A DNA stretch of 50,913 bases from Mesobacillus persicus (GTDB lineage: Bacteria > Bacillota > Bacilli > Bacillales > Cytobacillaceae), in NCBI RefSeq assembly GCF_900109925.1, contig NZ_FOBW01000023.1, forward strand, positions 1-50,913, in the 5' to 3' direction. Below, one piece after another: positions 42,815 through 50,843 of this stretch. Under the pieces are notes generated by a model. The model was not told where the DNA came from. It worked only from the letters and a program-made list of their open reading frames with translations, and ran no database searches. Both the position numbers and the translations under genes were made by a program. Positions within the stretch are counted from its first letter, which is position 1; every line of letters begins with the position of its first letter.

Positions 42815-43573
42815 TTAATAAGCAGTCCAACCAGCATCCCCTGTAATCACCGTTCCGTTCACGAAGCTAGCATCATCAGAAGCAAGGAATAAAGCAATGG
42901 TTGCGATTTCTTCTGGCTTACCAATCCGTGGATTGATGGCCATTCCTGGTTGAATGCGCCCCATACCAAATTGGTTAACATTCGTCATCGATGCACTAAT
43001 ATTGGTTTCCACTCCACCTGGTGCAATCGCATTACAACGAATTCCATTCTTTGCATACATATATCCAGTATTCTTCGTGAAGCCAACGACCGCATGTTTT
43101 GAAGCAGTGTAAGAAGCACCCGCTCTAGCTCCTTCTAGACCACCAGCCGAAGCAATGTTAATAATCACACCGCTTTCTTTCTGTAAGAAAATCGGTAGTG
43201 CTTTGCGAGTTGCACGCATAACACTAGTCGTATTAATCGCAAACACTCTTTCCCACTGGTCATCTTGGATGTCACCAGCTGGTTCAAAGTTGTCCATAAT
43301 CCCAGCGTTATTCACTAAAATATCGAGTGTCCCATATGTATTAACGGTTGTGTCGATAAGGTTTTGAATGTCTTCTTCCTTTGCGACATTTGCCATTACC
43401 GCAAGAGCCTCGCCACCATTTGATTTGATTTCCTCAACAGTACGATTCGCTGCCTCCTCGTTGATGTCAGAGACAACTACTTTTGCCCCTTCTTTCGCAT
43501 AGAGAACGGCAATAGATTTCCCCATTCCTGATGCTGCACCTGTTACGACCGCTACTTTATCTTGTAATCTCAT
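42815..43573 (-). CDS. Short-chain dehydrogenase/reductase
   Basis: 252 residues, classical SDR. NAD(P) loop VVTGAASGMGKSIA (TGxxxGxG), VVSDINEEA after strand two (Asp favouring NAD), NNAG in LVNNAGIMD, and the catalytic Ser, Tyr, Lys in NIASAGGLEGARAGASYTASKHA. ATG 43573 has GGGAGG 8 nt upstream; the longer frame to 43687 is unlikely. It is divergent from the TetR gene 203 nt away, its probable regulator. Substrate unknown. Confidence 0.93.
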   Translation of the reverse strand: MRLQDKVAVVTGAASGMGKSIAVLYAKEGAKVVVSDINEEAANRTVEEIKSNGGEALAVMANVAKEEDIQNLIDTTVNTYGTLDILVNNAGIMDNFEPAGDIQDDQWERVFAINTTSVMRATRKALPIFLQKESGVIINIASAGGLEGARAGASYTASKHAVVGFTKNTGYMYAKNGIRCNAIAPGGVETNISASMTNVNQFGMGRIQPGMAINPRIGKPEEIATIALFLASDDASFVNGTVITGDAGWTAY

Positions 43574-43605
43574 ATTTGTTTTCCTCCCATTCTTAGATCT
43601 TACTT

Positions 43606-43711
43606 TCCACAATTGTTTCTTAACCAACAGTTGTCTATTATTTAACAACCTATCTATAGTATAATAACCCTTATAGGAACGCTTCAATCAGCAAAAAAAC
43701 AATTGATTGTC
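43606..43711. promoter_or_regulatory. SDR/TetR divergent control region
   Basis: Three similar near-palindromic motifs, CACAATTGTT (43609), CAACAGTTGTC (43625) and ACAATTGATTGTC (43699), lie between the two genes, with TATACT-like -10 sequence (minus strand) near 43660. They are candidates for TetR binding; symmetry is suggestive only. Confidence 0.4.
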
Positions 43712-43776
43712 CATTAATGAACAACTAGATAAGCAAATGTATATTATCTTTTTTAAATGAACACCGGGGGATTTTT

Positions 43777-44355
43777 ATGACTAATAAAAATGACTATATT
43801 GACAGAAGAATCTTGAAATCTAAAAAGGCTTTGAAGGATGCCATCATTTCCTTAATGCAGCAAAAGGACTTCAAGGAAGTGACAATATCAGATATCGTGA
43901 GGCTTGCAGACTTAAACCGAGGAACATTTTACAAGCATTATCAATATAAAGAGGACCTTTTAGACGACATCATCGATGAGGTAATCACCGATTTAATTGC
44001 CTCTTATCGCGAACCCTATCAGAATATCGCTACATTTGATGTGAGTAAATTATCGTCAAACGCTATTAAAATTTTTGAACATGTTCATAAGTACGCGGAG
44101 TTTTATAAACTGATTGTGAATTCCAATGTACTCACCTCTTTTCAACATAAGATTTGTATTGTCATTAAGGACCTCGTCATGCAAGACGTTACTGGTAAAT
44201 TAACCAATCCAAACATTAACAAAGAATTGATCGCCAGTTATCATTCCTATGCGATTTTTGGCATGATGATAGAGTTAATTCATAGTGGTTTTAAATATAG
44301 TTCCAGCTATATGGCCGAGCAATTACTAGCAATTATTCATAGTCATAATAACTAA
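43777..44355 (+). CDS. TetR/AcrR family regulator
   Basis: 192 residues. N-terminal helix-turn-helix (SKKALKDAIISLMQQKDFKEVTISDIVRLADLNRGTFYKHYQYKEDLL, beginning about residue 14) with the TetR YxHYxxKExL ending, then a helical ligand-binding domain. The C-terminal part resembles the TetR_C_8 subgroup. It is divergent from the SDR gene, suggesting local repression released by a substrate of that enzyme. Confidence 0.9.
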   Translation: MTNKNDYIDRRILKSKKALKDAIISLMQQKDFKEVTISDIVRLADLNRGTFYKHYQYKEDLLDDIIDEVITDLIASYREPYQNIATFDVSKLSSNAIKIFEHVHKYAEFYKLIVNSNVLTSFQHKICIVIKDLVMQDVTGKLTNPNINKELIASYHSYAIFGMMIELIHSGFKYSSSYMAEQLLAIIHSHNN

Positions 44356-44373
44356 AGATTTTTACTTAAAAAT

Positions 44374-44464
44374 AGGCTCTGTTAAAGGTAGCTGTTGATT
44401 TACGCTCCGGGCACTTCGCTCCAATCAACGTGTGGAGAATCAACAATGTCCTTTAACAAAGCTT
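44374..44464. repeat. 91-bp deleted copy of the inverted-end repeat
   Basis: AGGCTCTGTTAAAGG at the left and CCTTTAACAAAGCTT at the right are inverted; inside are TGTTGATTTACGCTCCGGGC and GAGAATCAACAATG. It shares ends with 7481 and 13861 and lacks most of the GC-rich core. Confidence 0.7.
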
Positions 44465-44476
44465 AAAAATAAAAAA

Positions 44477-44515
44477 GTAGTTATGTCCGTCTTAAAAAAA
44501 GACGACCATAACTAC
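44477..44515. terminator. Terminator between convergent genes
   Basis: GTAGTTATGTCCGTC pairs with GACGACCATAACTAC around an A/T loop, between the TetR and hydrolase genes. Confidence 0.85.
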
Positions 44516-44520
44516 AATCT

Positions 44521-45486
44521 TTAATCGATATAGTTCTCTACAAAACCCCACACCGTGTTCCAGTAAGTGACTGGATCCACTTTTTCGGCATCTCCGTGAC
44601 CAGCTTCTGGAATAATGAGTCTTTCCTTTTCTACATTGGCTGCGTTGTAGACCTCATCGAGCATTTCAAATGGAACAAACGTATCCGCATCACCATGGAT
44701 AAACAAGGTCGGTGTTTCACTTTTAGCCACCTGGTCTACTGCACTCGCTTCATACAAATCATATCCGGCACGAATGTTTGTCAAGGTGTTTGCCGCATTG
44801 ATGACCGGAAACTCCGGTAAGCCGAATAGATCATCTAATTGATACACGAAAACATCACTTACAGAGGCATAGCCGCAATCCTCGACAACCACTTTCACGT
44901 TCGCTGGCAAGTCCTCTTCACCAGACGTCATCATCACGGTTGCCCCTCCCATCGAAATTCCAAACAACACAATCTCTGCTTCTGGATCTTTCTCAATAAT
45001 TTCATCAATCCATAACAGCATATCTTTACGATCATGCCAGCCCATACCGATATAATCCCCTTCACTTTCCCCATGTCCACGAAGGTCTGGGGCAAGAACA
45101 TGATACCCTTTTTCGTGAAAATTCCGGACGTATCTCGTCATATGCTGAGCGTTACTCGAATAACCGTGAACAACAATCGCCCACTTATGTTCAGAAGGAT
45201 CATTCTCATATAAAAATGCATTCAGTTTGAATTGGTTTTCATCAGCCGAAACCACGTTTACTTGCGTCGGCTCATGTTCCTTTTTAAATTGTTCATCCGC
45301 TAGCTTCGCTTCCTCTGCGACCGAGGCTAAAACCGCCTCACTTTCCTCCAAATGTGGATTCCCTTCCAAAAACTCTTTTTCCCGGTCCGCATTTAAAGCA
45401 TAATTATAAAAATAATTCCCGACCAGCCCATACGCTACTGCAAGTAGTACCACTACTGATCCAACAATAATTGTAATTTTTTTCAT
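44521..45486 (-). CDS. Alpha/beta hydrolase, membrane-anchored (YqkD-like)
   Basis: 321 residues. An N-terminal helix (KKITIIVGSVVVLLAVAYGLVG) anchors it, probably with the domain outside. The alpha/beta hydrolase core shows VVHGYSSNAQHM (oxyanion loop), nucleophile Ser in LFGISMGGATVM, Asp in FIHGDADTFVP and His in PEAGHGDAE. The layout matches the B. subtilis YqkD/YfhM-style serine hydrolases; substrate unknown. It is monocistronic. Confidence 0.88.
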   Translation of the reverse strand: MKKITIIVGSVVVLLAVAYGLVGNYFYNYALNADREKEFLEGNPHLEESEAVLASVAEEAKLADEQFKKEHEPTQVNVVSADENQFKLNAFLYENDPSEHKWAIVVHGYSSNAQHMTRYVRNFHEKGYHVLAPDLRGHGESEGDYIGMGWHDRKDMLLWIDEIIEKDPEAEIVLFGISMGGATVMMTSGEEDLPANVKVVVEDCGYASVSDVFVYQLDDLFGLPEFPVINAANTLTNIRAGYDLYEASAVDQVAKSETPTLFIHGDADTFVPFEMLDEVYNAANVEKERLIIPEAGHGDAEKVDPVTYWNTVWGFVENYID

Positions 45487-45832
45487 TTTCTCTCTCCCGA
45501 TGTTATTTTTATAGATGCATCATTTTTTGAATGACTTTTGTAACGGGTCTAGACTGCTTCTATTGTCCAGCCCTCATCCTCTCAATCTGTCCCATCCCTT
45601 TCTAACTTTTCTAATCTCCTATTGTTTTTCTAGTATAAATCTTACATGACATTACAAAGAGGTGCAATTCAAAATAACATTGGAAGTTCTGGCCTGCCTG
45701 AATATCTTTTCCCTGCATTAAACCCATATCACCAGCCTTCAGCGACTGTGATAACTATTTCATACTTCCTCAATAGGGAGGAAGCAAGAGAACCGTCCCC
45801 ATAATTACCTAAAAAATGGGTAATTTATTAAT
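45487..45832. other. Divergent intergenic region
   Basis: It separates the hydrolase and the ADP-ribosyltransferase-like gene. The only structure I see is a minus-oriented dispersed 20-bp element at 45780-45799 (GGGACGGTTCTCTTGCTTCC), here not next to a stop codon. Confidence 0.5.
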
Positions 45833-45844
45833 GGAGGTATGCTT

Positions 45845-46408
45845 ATGATTGTTTATCATGGATCGATAAGAAAGTTTGATCGTTTTACGAATGAATCTGT
45901 CGTTCAACATTTGAGGAACGACATCAACACACTCGGGTTGTGGTTCACCTCTAATCTTGAGGCGGCGAAGCCTTTTGCCATAGGAACGGAGAGCGTTATT
46001 GAAAAATCGGCAACTGAGTTTTGGGAGGATGGAGAACCGAAAGTCGTACAAGTTGAAAGACCGGTCAGAGGCTTTATTTATAAAGTTTATGTGGATGAAC
46101 CAAATTTAAAAGAATACCAATCCAATACCGGGGACTCATTTGATTTATTTATGAGGGAACGAGACAAATACTGTGATTATTTGGGTTCGCACAAAAAAAA
46201 TCTTACCTGGAAAGACGGAGCCATTTTGTTAAATGAAGCAGAAGCCAATAGCGCTTTTCGAAAGCATTTAATAAACCAGGGTTACAGTGGTTTTATCCTA
46301 CGAGAGACTCAACAATTTAATAATATTACAGACTTGGTTTGCCTTTTTTCCACAGGTTCTCTCCAAATTGCAGAAATCATGCCTTTAGATGGTTTCCCTC
46401 CTTCATAA
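45845..46408 (+). CDS. ADP-ribosyltransferase-like protein, orphan
   Basis: 187 residues, no signal peptide or membrane helix. The N-terminus VYHGSIRKFDRF followed by LGLWFTSNLEAAKPFA fits the H and Y/F motifs of ADP-ribosyltransferase-fold domains (HGT...F.F, then G.(W/Y)FT....A...A), and the C-terminal TDLVCLFSTGSLQIAEI parallels the last strand ending in an I-K-type motif. The usual catalytic Glu is not evident; Asp in that segment is the candidate. ATG 45845 follows GGAGG by 7 nt. There is no partner antitoxin or secretion gene beside it. This assignment rests on motif pattern only. Confidence 0.55.
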   Translation: MIVYHGSIRKFDRFTNESVVQHLRNDINTLGLWFTSNLEAAKPFAIGTESVIEKSATEFWEDGEPKVVQVERPVRGFIYKVYVDEPNLKEYQSNTGDSFDLFMRERDKYCDYLGSHKKNLTWKDGAILLNEAEANSAFRKHLINQGYSGFILRETQQFNNITDLVCLFSTGSLQIAEIMPLDGFPPS

Positions 46409-46430
46409 CGTTAATTTTTTCATTTAAAAA

Positions 46431-46460
46431 GAGCAACGTCTACATAACATGACGTTGCTC
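46431..46460. terminator. Terminator between convergent genes
   Basis: GAGCAACGTC pairs perfectly with GACGTTGCTC around a 10-nt loop, T-rich on the plus strand. Confidence 0.85.
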
Positions 46461-46479
46461 CCGACTTTTTATATGCACT

Positions 46480-47553
46480 TTATTGGCTTTCCTCTGTGGT
46501 CATGTCCGTTTCTACATTCAATTCTAACATGTCTTCTGGGATGATTTCTGACTCTACATCAATCTCTTTCATGTCCTCTAGCACGCGTTTGGCAATTAAT
46601 TTGTAACCGCTTGTGTTCGGGTGAAAGAAATCTTCTGCCAATAGCTCTATGTTCGTATTCATAAATAAGTCCGCTGTTGGAATATAATGGACATTCTCAA
46701 ACTCTTCTGTCACGGCTTTCCCGGCATTATTCCAGTTATCCATAATCATTCCTAATTCCTTAATATCACCGAAAAAATGCTCAAAAGGATTATAAAAACC
46801 AATTAAATAAATTTGAGTGTCTGGATTTAGTTCATTTATTTTATTAAAAATAGCTGTTAATCTCTTAATATAGTGCACTTCTTCCTGCTCGAAAGGCTCT
46901 ATTGTGAGGTTCGTAATATTGCTTTTCACTACCTTCATAATGTCATTGGCACCAATTGTGATTAAAACAATATCTGCCTTGCTTATGGAGGAAGCAATTT
47001 CTTTCTTATCCAACCGCTTAAGCAATTGATCGGTACGATTTCCTCTTTTTCCAAAGTTTTCGATGGTGATATTCACATTATTATCAGCAAAAGTATGGTT
47101 TAGAATTCCGACATAACCGCCACTTTCCGTTTCATCCCCAACACCTTGAGTAAGAGAATCACCGATAGATACAATCTTTAAATCCTTCTTAAATAAGTTT
47201 ATTGTACCTTCAACGACTTCTTTAATTTTTTCTTTAATTTCTTCTGTTATCGTTTTCTTCTCACCATTGTCATCTGCTTCTTGATGTCCATCTTCTTCAG
47301 CTGTAGGATCCGTAGCAATATGCTCGAGTTGGCTCTCTTCACCAGCGTCAGGCTCGGTTGCCATCTCCTCTTGTTGGTCCTTTTCTTCCGCTACAGTAAC
47401 ATTCGAAATATCCTCTACCTTTGCCACCGCAATCGATTCTTGAGGATTCACACTTACTTGCTTCGTTTGATTAAAGTTTGAAAAAAATAAATAAAGAAGG
47501 ACGCACACGAATAGCAGACCAGCAATAATGATTATTGCTCTATGTCTTTGCAC
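46480..47553 (-). CDS. SGNH/GDSL hydrolase, membrane-anchored (YpmR-like)
   Basis: 357 residues. Helix at about 7-26, an acidic low-complexity linker with repeats (EEMATEPDAGEESQLEHIAT, PTAEEDGHQEAD) at about 55-105, then an SGNH esterase: GDSL block VSIGDSLTQGVG (about 130-141), Gly in GKRGNRTDQ, Asn in ITIGANDIM and the Asp-His pair in EDFFHPNTSGYKLIA. An acidic tail follows. Expected to be an extracytoplasmic esterase or lipase. It starts at GTG 47553 with a weak ribosome binding site. Confidence 0.88.
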   Translation of the reverse strand: MQRHRAIIIIAGLLFVCVLLYLFFSNFNQTKQVSVNPQESIAVAKVEDISNVTVAEEKDQQEEMATEPDAGEESQLEHIATDPTAEEDGHQEADDNGEKKTITEEIKEKIKEVVEGTINLFKKDLKIVSIGDSLTQGVGDETESGGYVGILNHTFADNNVNITIENFGKRGNRTDQLLKRLDKKEIASSISKADIVLITIGANDIMKVVKSNITNLTIEPFEQEEVHYIKRLTAIFNKINELNPDTQIYLIGFYNPFEHFFGDIKELGMIMDNWNNAGKAVTEEFENVHYIPTADLFMNTNIELLAEDFFHPNTSGYKLIAKRVLEDMKEIDVESEIIPEDMLELNVETDMTTEESQ

Positions 47554-47691
47554 GTTAACACCACACCTACCATAATTTTAGAATCCTATCCTACTAACCT
47601 AAGATATCAATATTCTTAGTTATAAGCAGTCTATTCATTTTATCACGTAAGCTTACTCAGGGTAAGACAACAAAATATAGAAAATAGCAGA

Positions 47692-47760
47692 GGGACGGTT
47701 CTTCTGCTTCCTCCCTATATTAGGCTATGCGTGCTTAAAAGGAAGCAGAAGAACCGTCCC
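47692..47760. repeat. Inverted pair of the dispersed element
   Basis: 47692-47711 is GGGACGGTTCTTCTGCTTCC on the plus strand; 47741-47760 is its exact inverse, 29 nt apart. Together they form a 20-bp perfect stem. Confidence 0.9.
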
Positions 47761-47774
47761 CTTGAACTTCAAAA

Positions 47775-47825
47775 AACCCGAATCCAAGGGATTCGGGTTA
47801 TTCTAGAAAGCAGGAGAACTGCTCC
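47775..47825 (-). terminator. Terminator of YjcZ pair 3 with degenerate element
   Basis: AACCCGAATCC pairs with GGATTCGGGTT (47775-47799). Beyond it, 47806-47825 (GAAAGCAGGAGAACTGCTCC) is a degenerate dispersed element in the same place as in pairs 1 and 2. Confidence 0.8.
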
Positions 47826-47835
47826 TATTAGCTAT

Positions 47836-48006
47836 TTATAGCCAAGATGCGCCAATGATGATTAACAGAATAAATAGTACGACGATTAGCGCAAAGCCTC
47901 CGCCAGCACCAACGCCGCCGTAACCATAGCCTGCTCCTGCTGCGCCATAGCCGCCGTATCCGAAACCGGGACCATACGCACCGTAGCCACCATATCCAAA
48001 GCCCAT
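47836..48006 (-). CDS. YjcZ-family sporulation micro-protein 3a
   Basis: 56 residues: an extended Gly/Tyr/Ala head ([20 protein letters not shown], then [10 protein letters not shown]) and the conserved tail [19 protein letters not shown]. Head expansion by repeat growth distinguishes it from 1a and 2a. Second gene of pair 3. Confidence 0.85.
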   Translation of the reverse strand: MGFGYGGYGAYGPGFGYGGYGAAGAGYGYGGVGAGGGFALIVVLFILLIIIGASWL

Positions 48007-48049
48007 AATAACCCTCCTTTATTTTATAATTTGTTGAGTTCATTTCCTT

Positions 48050-48160
48050 TTAGTAACCGAAGCCAATGTAAGAAGATCCCACAATAATAAGGAGGATAAA
48101 CAACACGACAATCAAAGCAAAGCCAGAACCATATCCAGCACCTGCAACTGCACCACTCAT
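48050..48160 (-). CDS. YjcZ-family sporulation micro-protein 3b
   Basis: 36 residues: head MSGAVAGAGYGSG, tail [20 protein letters not shown] plus FGY. First gene of pair 3, with AAGGAGGTG before the ATG and the conserved promoter upstream. Confidence 0.85.
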   Translation of the reverse strand: MSGAVAGAGYGSGFALIVVLFILLIIVGSSYIGFGY

Positions 48161-48185
48161 AACAACACCTCCTTAGCATTTGTAT

Positions 48186-48213
48186 TACTATATGCCCCAT
48201 CACCCCTTCGCGT
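48186..48213 (-). promoter_or_regulatory. Sigma-K-like promoter, YjcZ pair 3
   Basis: On the minus strand AC, 17 nt, CATATAGTA, matching sigma-K. GGGCATTTGTCCATTACG upstream is shared with pairs 1 and 2 although the spacer sequence has diverged, which argues for selection on the boxes. Confidence 0.65.
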
Positions 48214-48261
48214 AATGGACAAATGCCCAGTTTCTATAAACTTAATTAAACAGGCCACATG

Positions 48262-48281
48262 GGGACGGTTCTCCTGCTTCC
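48262..48281 (+). repeat. Dispersed 20-bp element
   Basis: GGGACGGTTCTCCTGCTTCC between YjcZ pair 3 and pfkA, on the strand opposite both. Confidence 0.85.
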
Positions 48282-48314
48282 TAAAATCAACATTTGGTTC
48301 ATAATCGAAAAAAA

Positions 48315-48338
48315 CTCCGGAGGTTTCATCCTCCGGAG
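48315..48338 (-). terminator. Terminator of pfkA
   Basis: CTCCGGAGG pairs with CCTCCGGAG, with a T-run on the minus strand (from AAAAAA at 48308-48314), immediately after pfkA. Confidence 0.9.
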
Positions 48339-48344
48339 CAATCT

Positions 48345-49319
<975 letters not shown>

Positions 49320-49341
49320 TCATTGAACTTATTATTATAGT

Positions 49342-49354
49342 AACAAAATTTGTT
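49342..49354. promoter_or_regulatory. Palindrome in the pfkA promoter region
   Basis: AACAAAATTTGTT is a palindrome about one base, lying just upstream of a TATAAT-like box (minus strand) and 38 nt from the pfkA start. It may be a repressor site; no regulator is identified. Confidence 0.35.
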
Positions 49355-49381
49355 TCTAACTAAAAGAGACTCTTTATCATA

Positions 49382-49449
49382 AGAGCTGAAAGCAACTAAA
49401 ATAAATGGGGATAGATGAAAGAGTTTTATCTAAACTTCATTTCAGCTCT
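49382..49449. repeat. Inverted repeat downstream of CBO0543 gene
   Basis: AGAGCTGAAA and TTTCAGCTCT are perfect 10-bp arms 48 nt apart, between the 49496 gene and pfkA. It could be a long-loop terminator. Confidence 0.45.
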
Positions 49450-49495
49450 CAATTTGCGAACTTGGTTACGTTTGCGAACGTGTCAATCTTAATCT

Positions 49496-50065
49496 CTATA
49501 AAGGTTCGAAAGTTTTTGCTCTACTAATTCGATACGCAATTAAATAAATGACAATATAAATGGGGAAAGAGTAAAAAACACTCCACTTAATTGGTGAGTA
49601 AAACCCTAACCACTCAAACAAGGGCTCGCCAATAAATGAAGTTAGTGCTGAGTAGATAACGGCCTTTAAAAGTGGATTTAAATTGGGTTTGTATTGTAAC
49701 CAGAGCATTAGTGTTACAGGAACTAATGAAAAGTCCCATGGAATATAAGTTGGAATGGTCGGTAGAGCTCTCCCAGTATAATGCCAAGATCCGAACACCA
49801 ATCCTAAAAAATCCAACCATGAAGCAATGATTAGCCCAAAACTTCCCGCTAGCAAGAGTCTTCCCTCACTTCCGCGCTTACGAACCAAAAACCAAATCAC
49901 CCAAGGAAGAATAGCTAAAAGCCAAGACAGCCAGAAGTCCCAATGCCAAACAGTGTGTTCTTGCCAATATTTAAGATAATCCACTTCCACCTGGTGAATT
50001 CTATCAAAGAATTCTTTGGATTCCCTTATTTTTTCCTGATCCAACAACTGTTTCATACGTTCCAC
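49496..50065 (-). CDS. CBO0543 family membrane protein
   Basis: 189 residues. A cytoplasmic helical head (about 1-40), then five membrane helices. YIPWDFSLVPVTLMLWLQY and FIGEPLFEWLGFYSPIKW are the conserved family blocks. The function is unknown; the family is abundant in Bacillus, often in several copies, and a more divergent member is at 21674. ATG 50065 has a weak ribosome binding site. It lies downstream of the rRNA operon but has its own unit. Confidence 0.85.
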   Translation of the reverse strand: MERMKQLLDQEKIRESKEFFDRIHQVEVDYLKYWQEHTVWHWDFWLSWLLAILPWVIWFLVRKRGSEGRLLLAGSFGLIIASWLDFLGLVFGSWHYTGRALPTIPTYIPWDFSLVPVTLMLWLQYKPNLNPLLKAVIYSALTSFIGEPLFEWLGFYSPIKWSVFYSFPIYIVIYLIAYRISRAKTFEPL

Positions 50066-50157
50066 CTAATGAAAAATAAATTTACCAATTAATATCCCCA
50101 AACCTAGGCTGACTAATCTTGAAAGCACAAGTTTACCAAAACATCTGAAACTCATTA

Positions 50158-50190
50158 ATGGGAACGGGTGTGATCTCTGCTATCTCAACA
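50158..50190 (-). pseudogene. 5S rRNA 5'-end fragment
   Basis: On the minus strand the last 16 nt, TCACACCCGTTCCCAT, are identical to the intact 5S gene at 50621, and the preceding about 17 nt (GTTGAGATAGCAGAGA) are related. Similarity stops after CCCAT, at the 5S base before GCCGAACACGG. Confidence 0.65.
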
Positions 50191-50247
50191 GAAAGTATCA
50201 TTGTCTAGCTCCAAACTTCTCGGCCGTTTCTTTGCGCTTAAAGCAAA

Positions 50248-50267
50248 GGGACGGACCTTTTGCTTCC
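50248..50267 (+). repeat. Degenerate dispersed 20-bp element
   Basis: GGGACGGACCTTTTGCTTCC, three or four changes from consensus, near the rRNA operon end. Confidence 0.6.
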
Positions 50268-50304
50268 TAAGATAATTTAATGATTTTTTTAGATGAAATA
50301 CAAA

Positions 50305-50333
50305 AAAGAACAGCCTTTAATCAGCTGTTCTTT
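50305..50333 (-). terminator. Terminator of the chimeric 5S unit
   Basis: On the minus strand AAAGAACAGC pairs with GCTGTTCTTT, followed by a T-run. It follows the 3' end of the truncated 5S in the same way that the other terminator follows the intact 5S. Confidence 0.85.
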
Positions 50334-50338
50334 CATTT

Positions 50339-50414
50339 GCCTGGCAACGTCCTACTCTCACAGGGGGAAACCCCCAACTACCATCGGCGTCGAAGCTTAA
50401 CTTCCGTGTTCGGC
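50339..50414 (-). pseudogene. 5'-truncated 5S rRNA (3' two thirds)
   Basis: From GCCGAACACGGAAGTTAAGC to the 3' end GACGTTGCCAGGC it matches the intact 5S at 50621 except for a small change (CGACGCC for CTCAGCGCC). The first about 38 nt of 5S are missing and replaced by unrelated GC-rich sequence. It cannot form the closing 5S helix I, so it is not a functional 5S. Confidence 0.85.
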
Positions 50415-50580
50415 CTCGGGCTGCCATGACCGGCGGATCTCTTCGTCAGCTTCAGGCTTTCCAGTCCTCACGTACATCGTACGTTCCGGGCTTCAATCCT
50501 TCACTTCCTCGACCTCCTTGGTCCTGACAACCCTCGGGATTCTGCACTTCACTCCGTTTAACTAGTAACTTGTCCTGACG
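50415..50580 (-). ncRNA. GC-rich segment fused to 5S 3' part, candidate RNA
   Basis: 166 nt between the intact-5S terminator and the truncated 5S. It is much more GC-rich than other intergenic DNA here and shows short complementary pieces (GTACGATGTAC, GACCAAGGAGGTC, GCCGGTCATGGCAGCCCG). There is no start site and no recognisable protein. It could be a structured RNA, a remnant of another RNA gene or part of a rearranged rRNA spacer. I cannot tell whether it is transcribed. Confidence 0.4.
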
Positions 50581-50590
50581 GACATACAAA

Positions 50591-50615
50591 AAAACAACCA
50601 AACTTTGGTTGTTTT
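50591..50615 (-). terminator. Terminator of the rRNA operon
   Basis: AAAACAACCAAA pairs with TTTGGTTGTTTT, with a T-run on the minus strand, directly after the intact 5S. Confidence 0.88.
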
Positions 50616-50620
50616 CATTT

Positions 50621-50737
<117 letters not shown>

Positions 50738-50843
50738 TATGTAATTAAGGAAAGCTCTTTTGCTTGCGCAAAAGGGTTTGTTCCCTCAAAACTAGATAAT
50801 GTAATCAGAAGGTAAAGTCATTCATATCTTCCTTAACTTTATA

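Noticed and set aside
43574-43687. 38-codon N-terminal extension of the SDR protein
   Set aside because: The extension is unlike SDR proteins, and a strong GGGAGG site precedes the internal ATG at 43573.
50066-50340. tRNA genes near the rRNA operon end
   Set aside because: I scanned both strands by eye for a TTCRA loop with a matching acceptor stem and found none.
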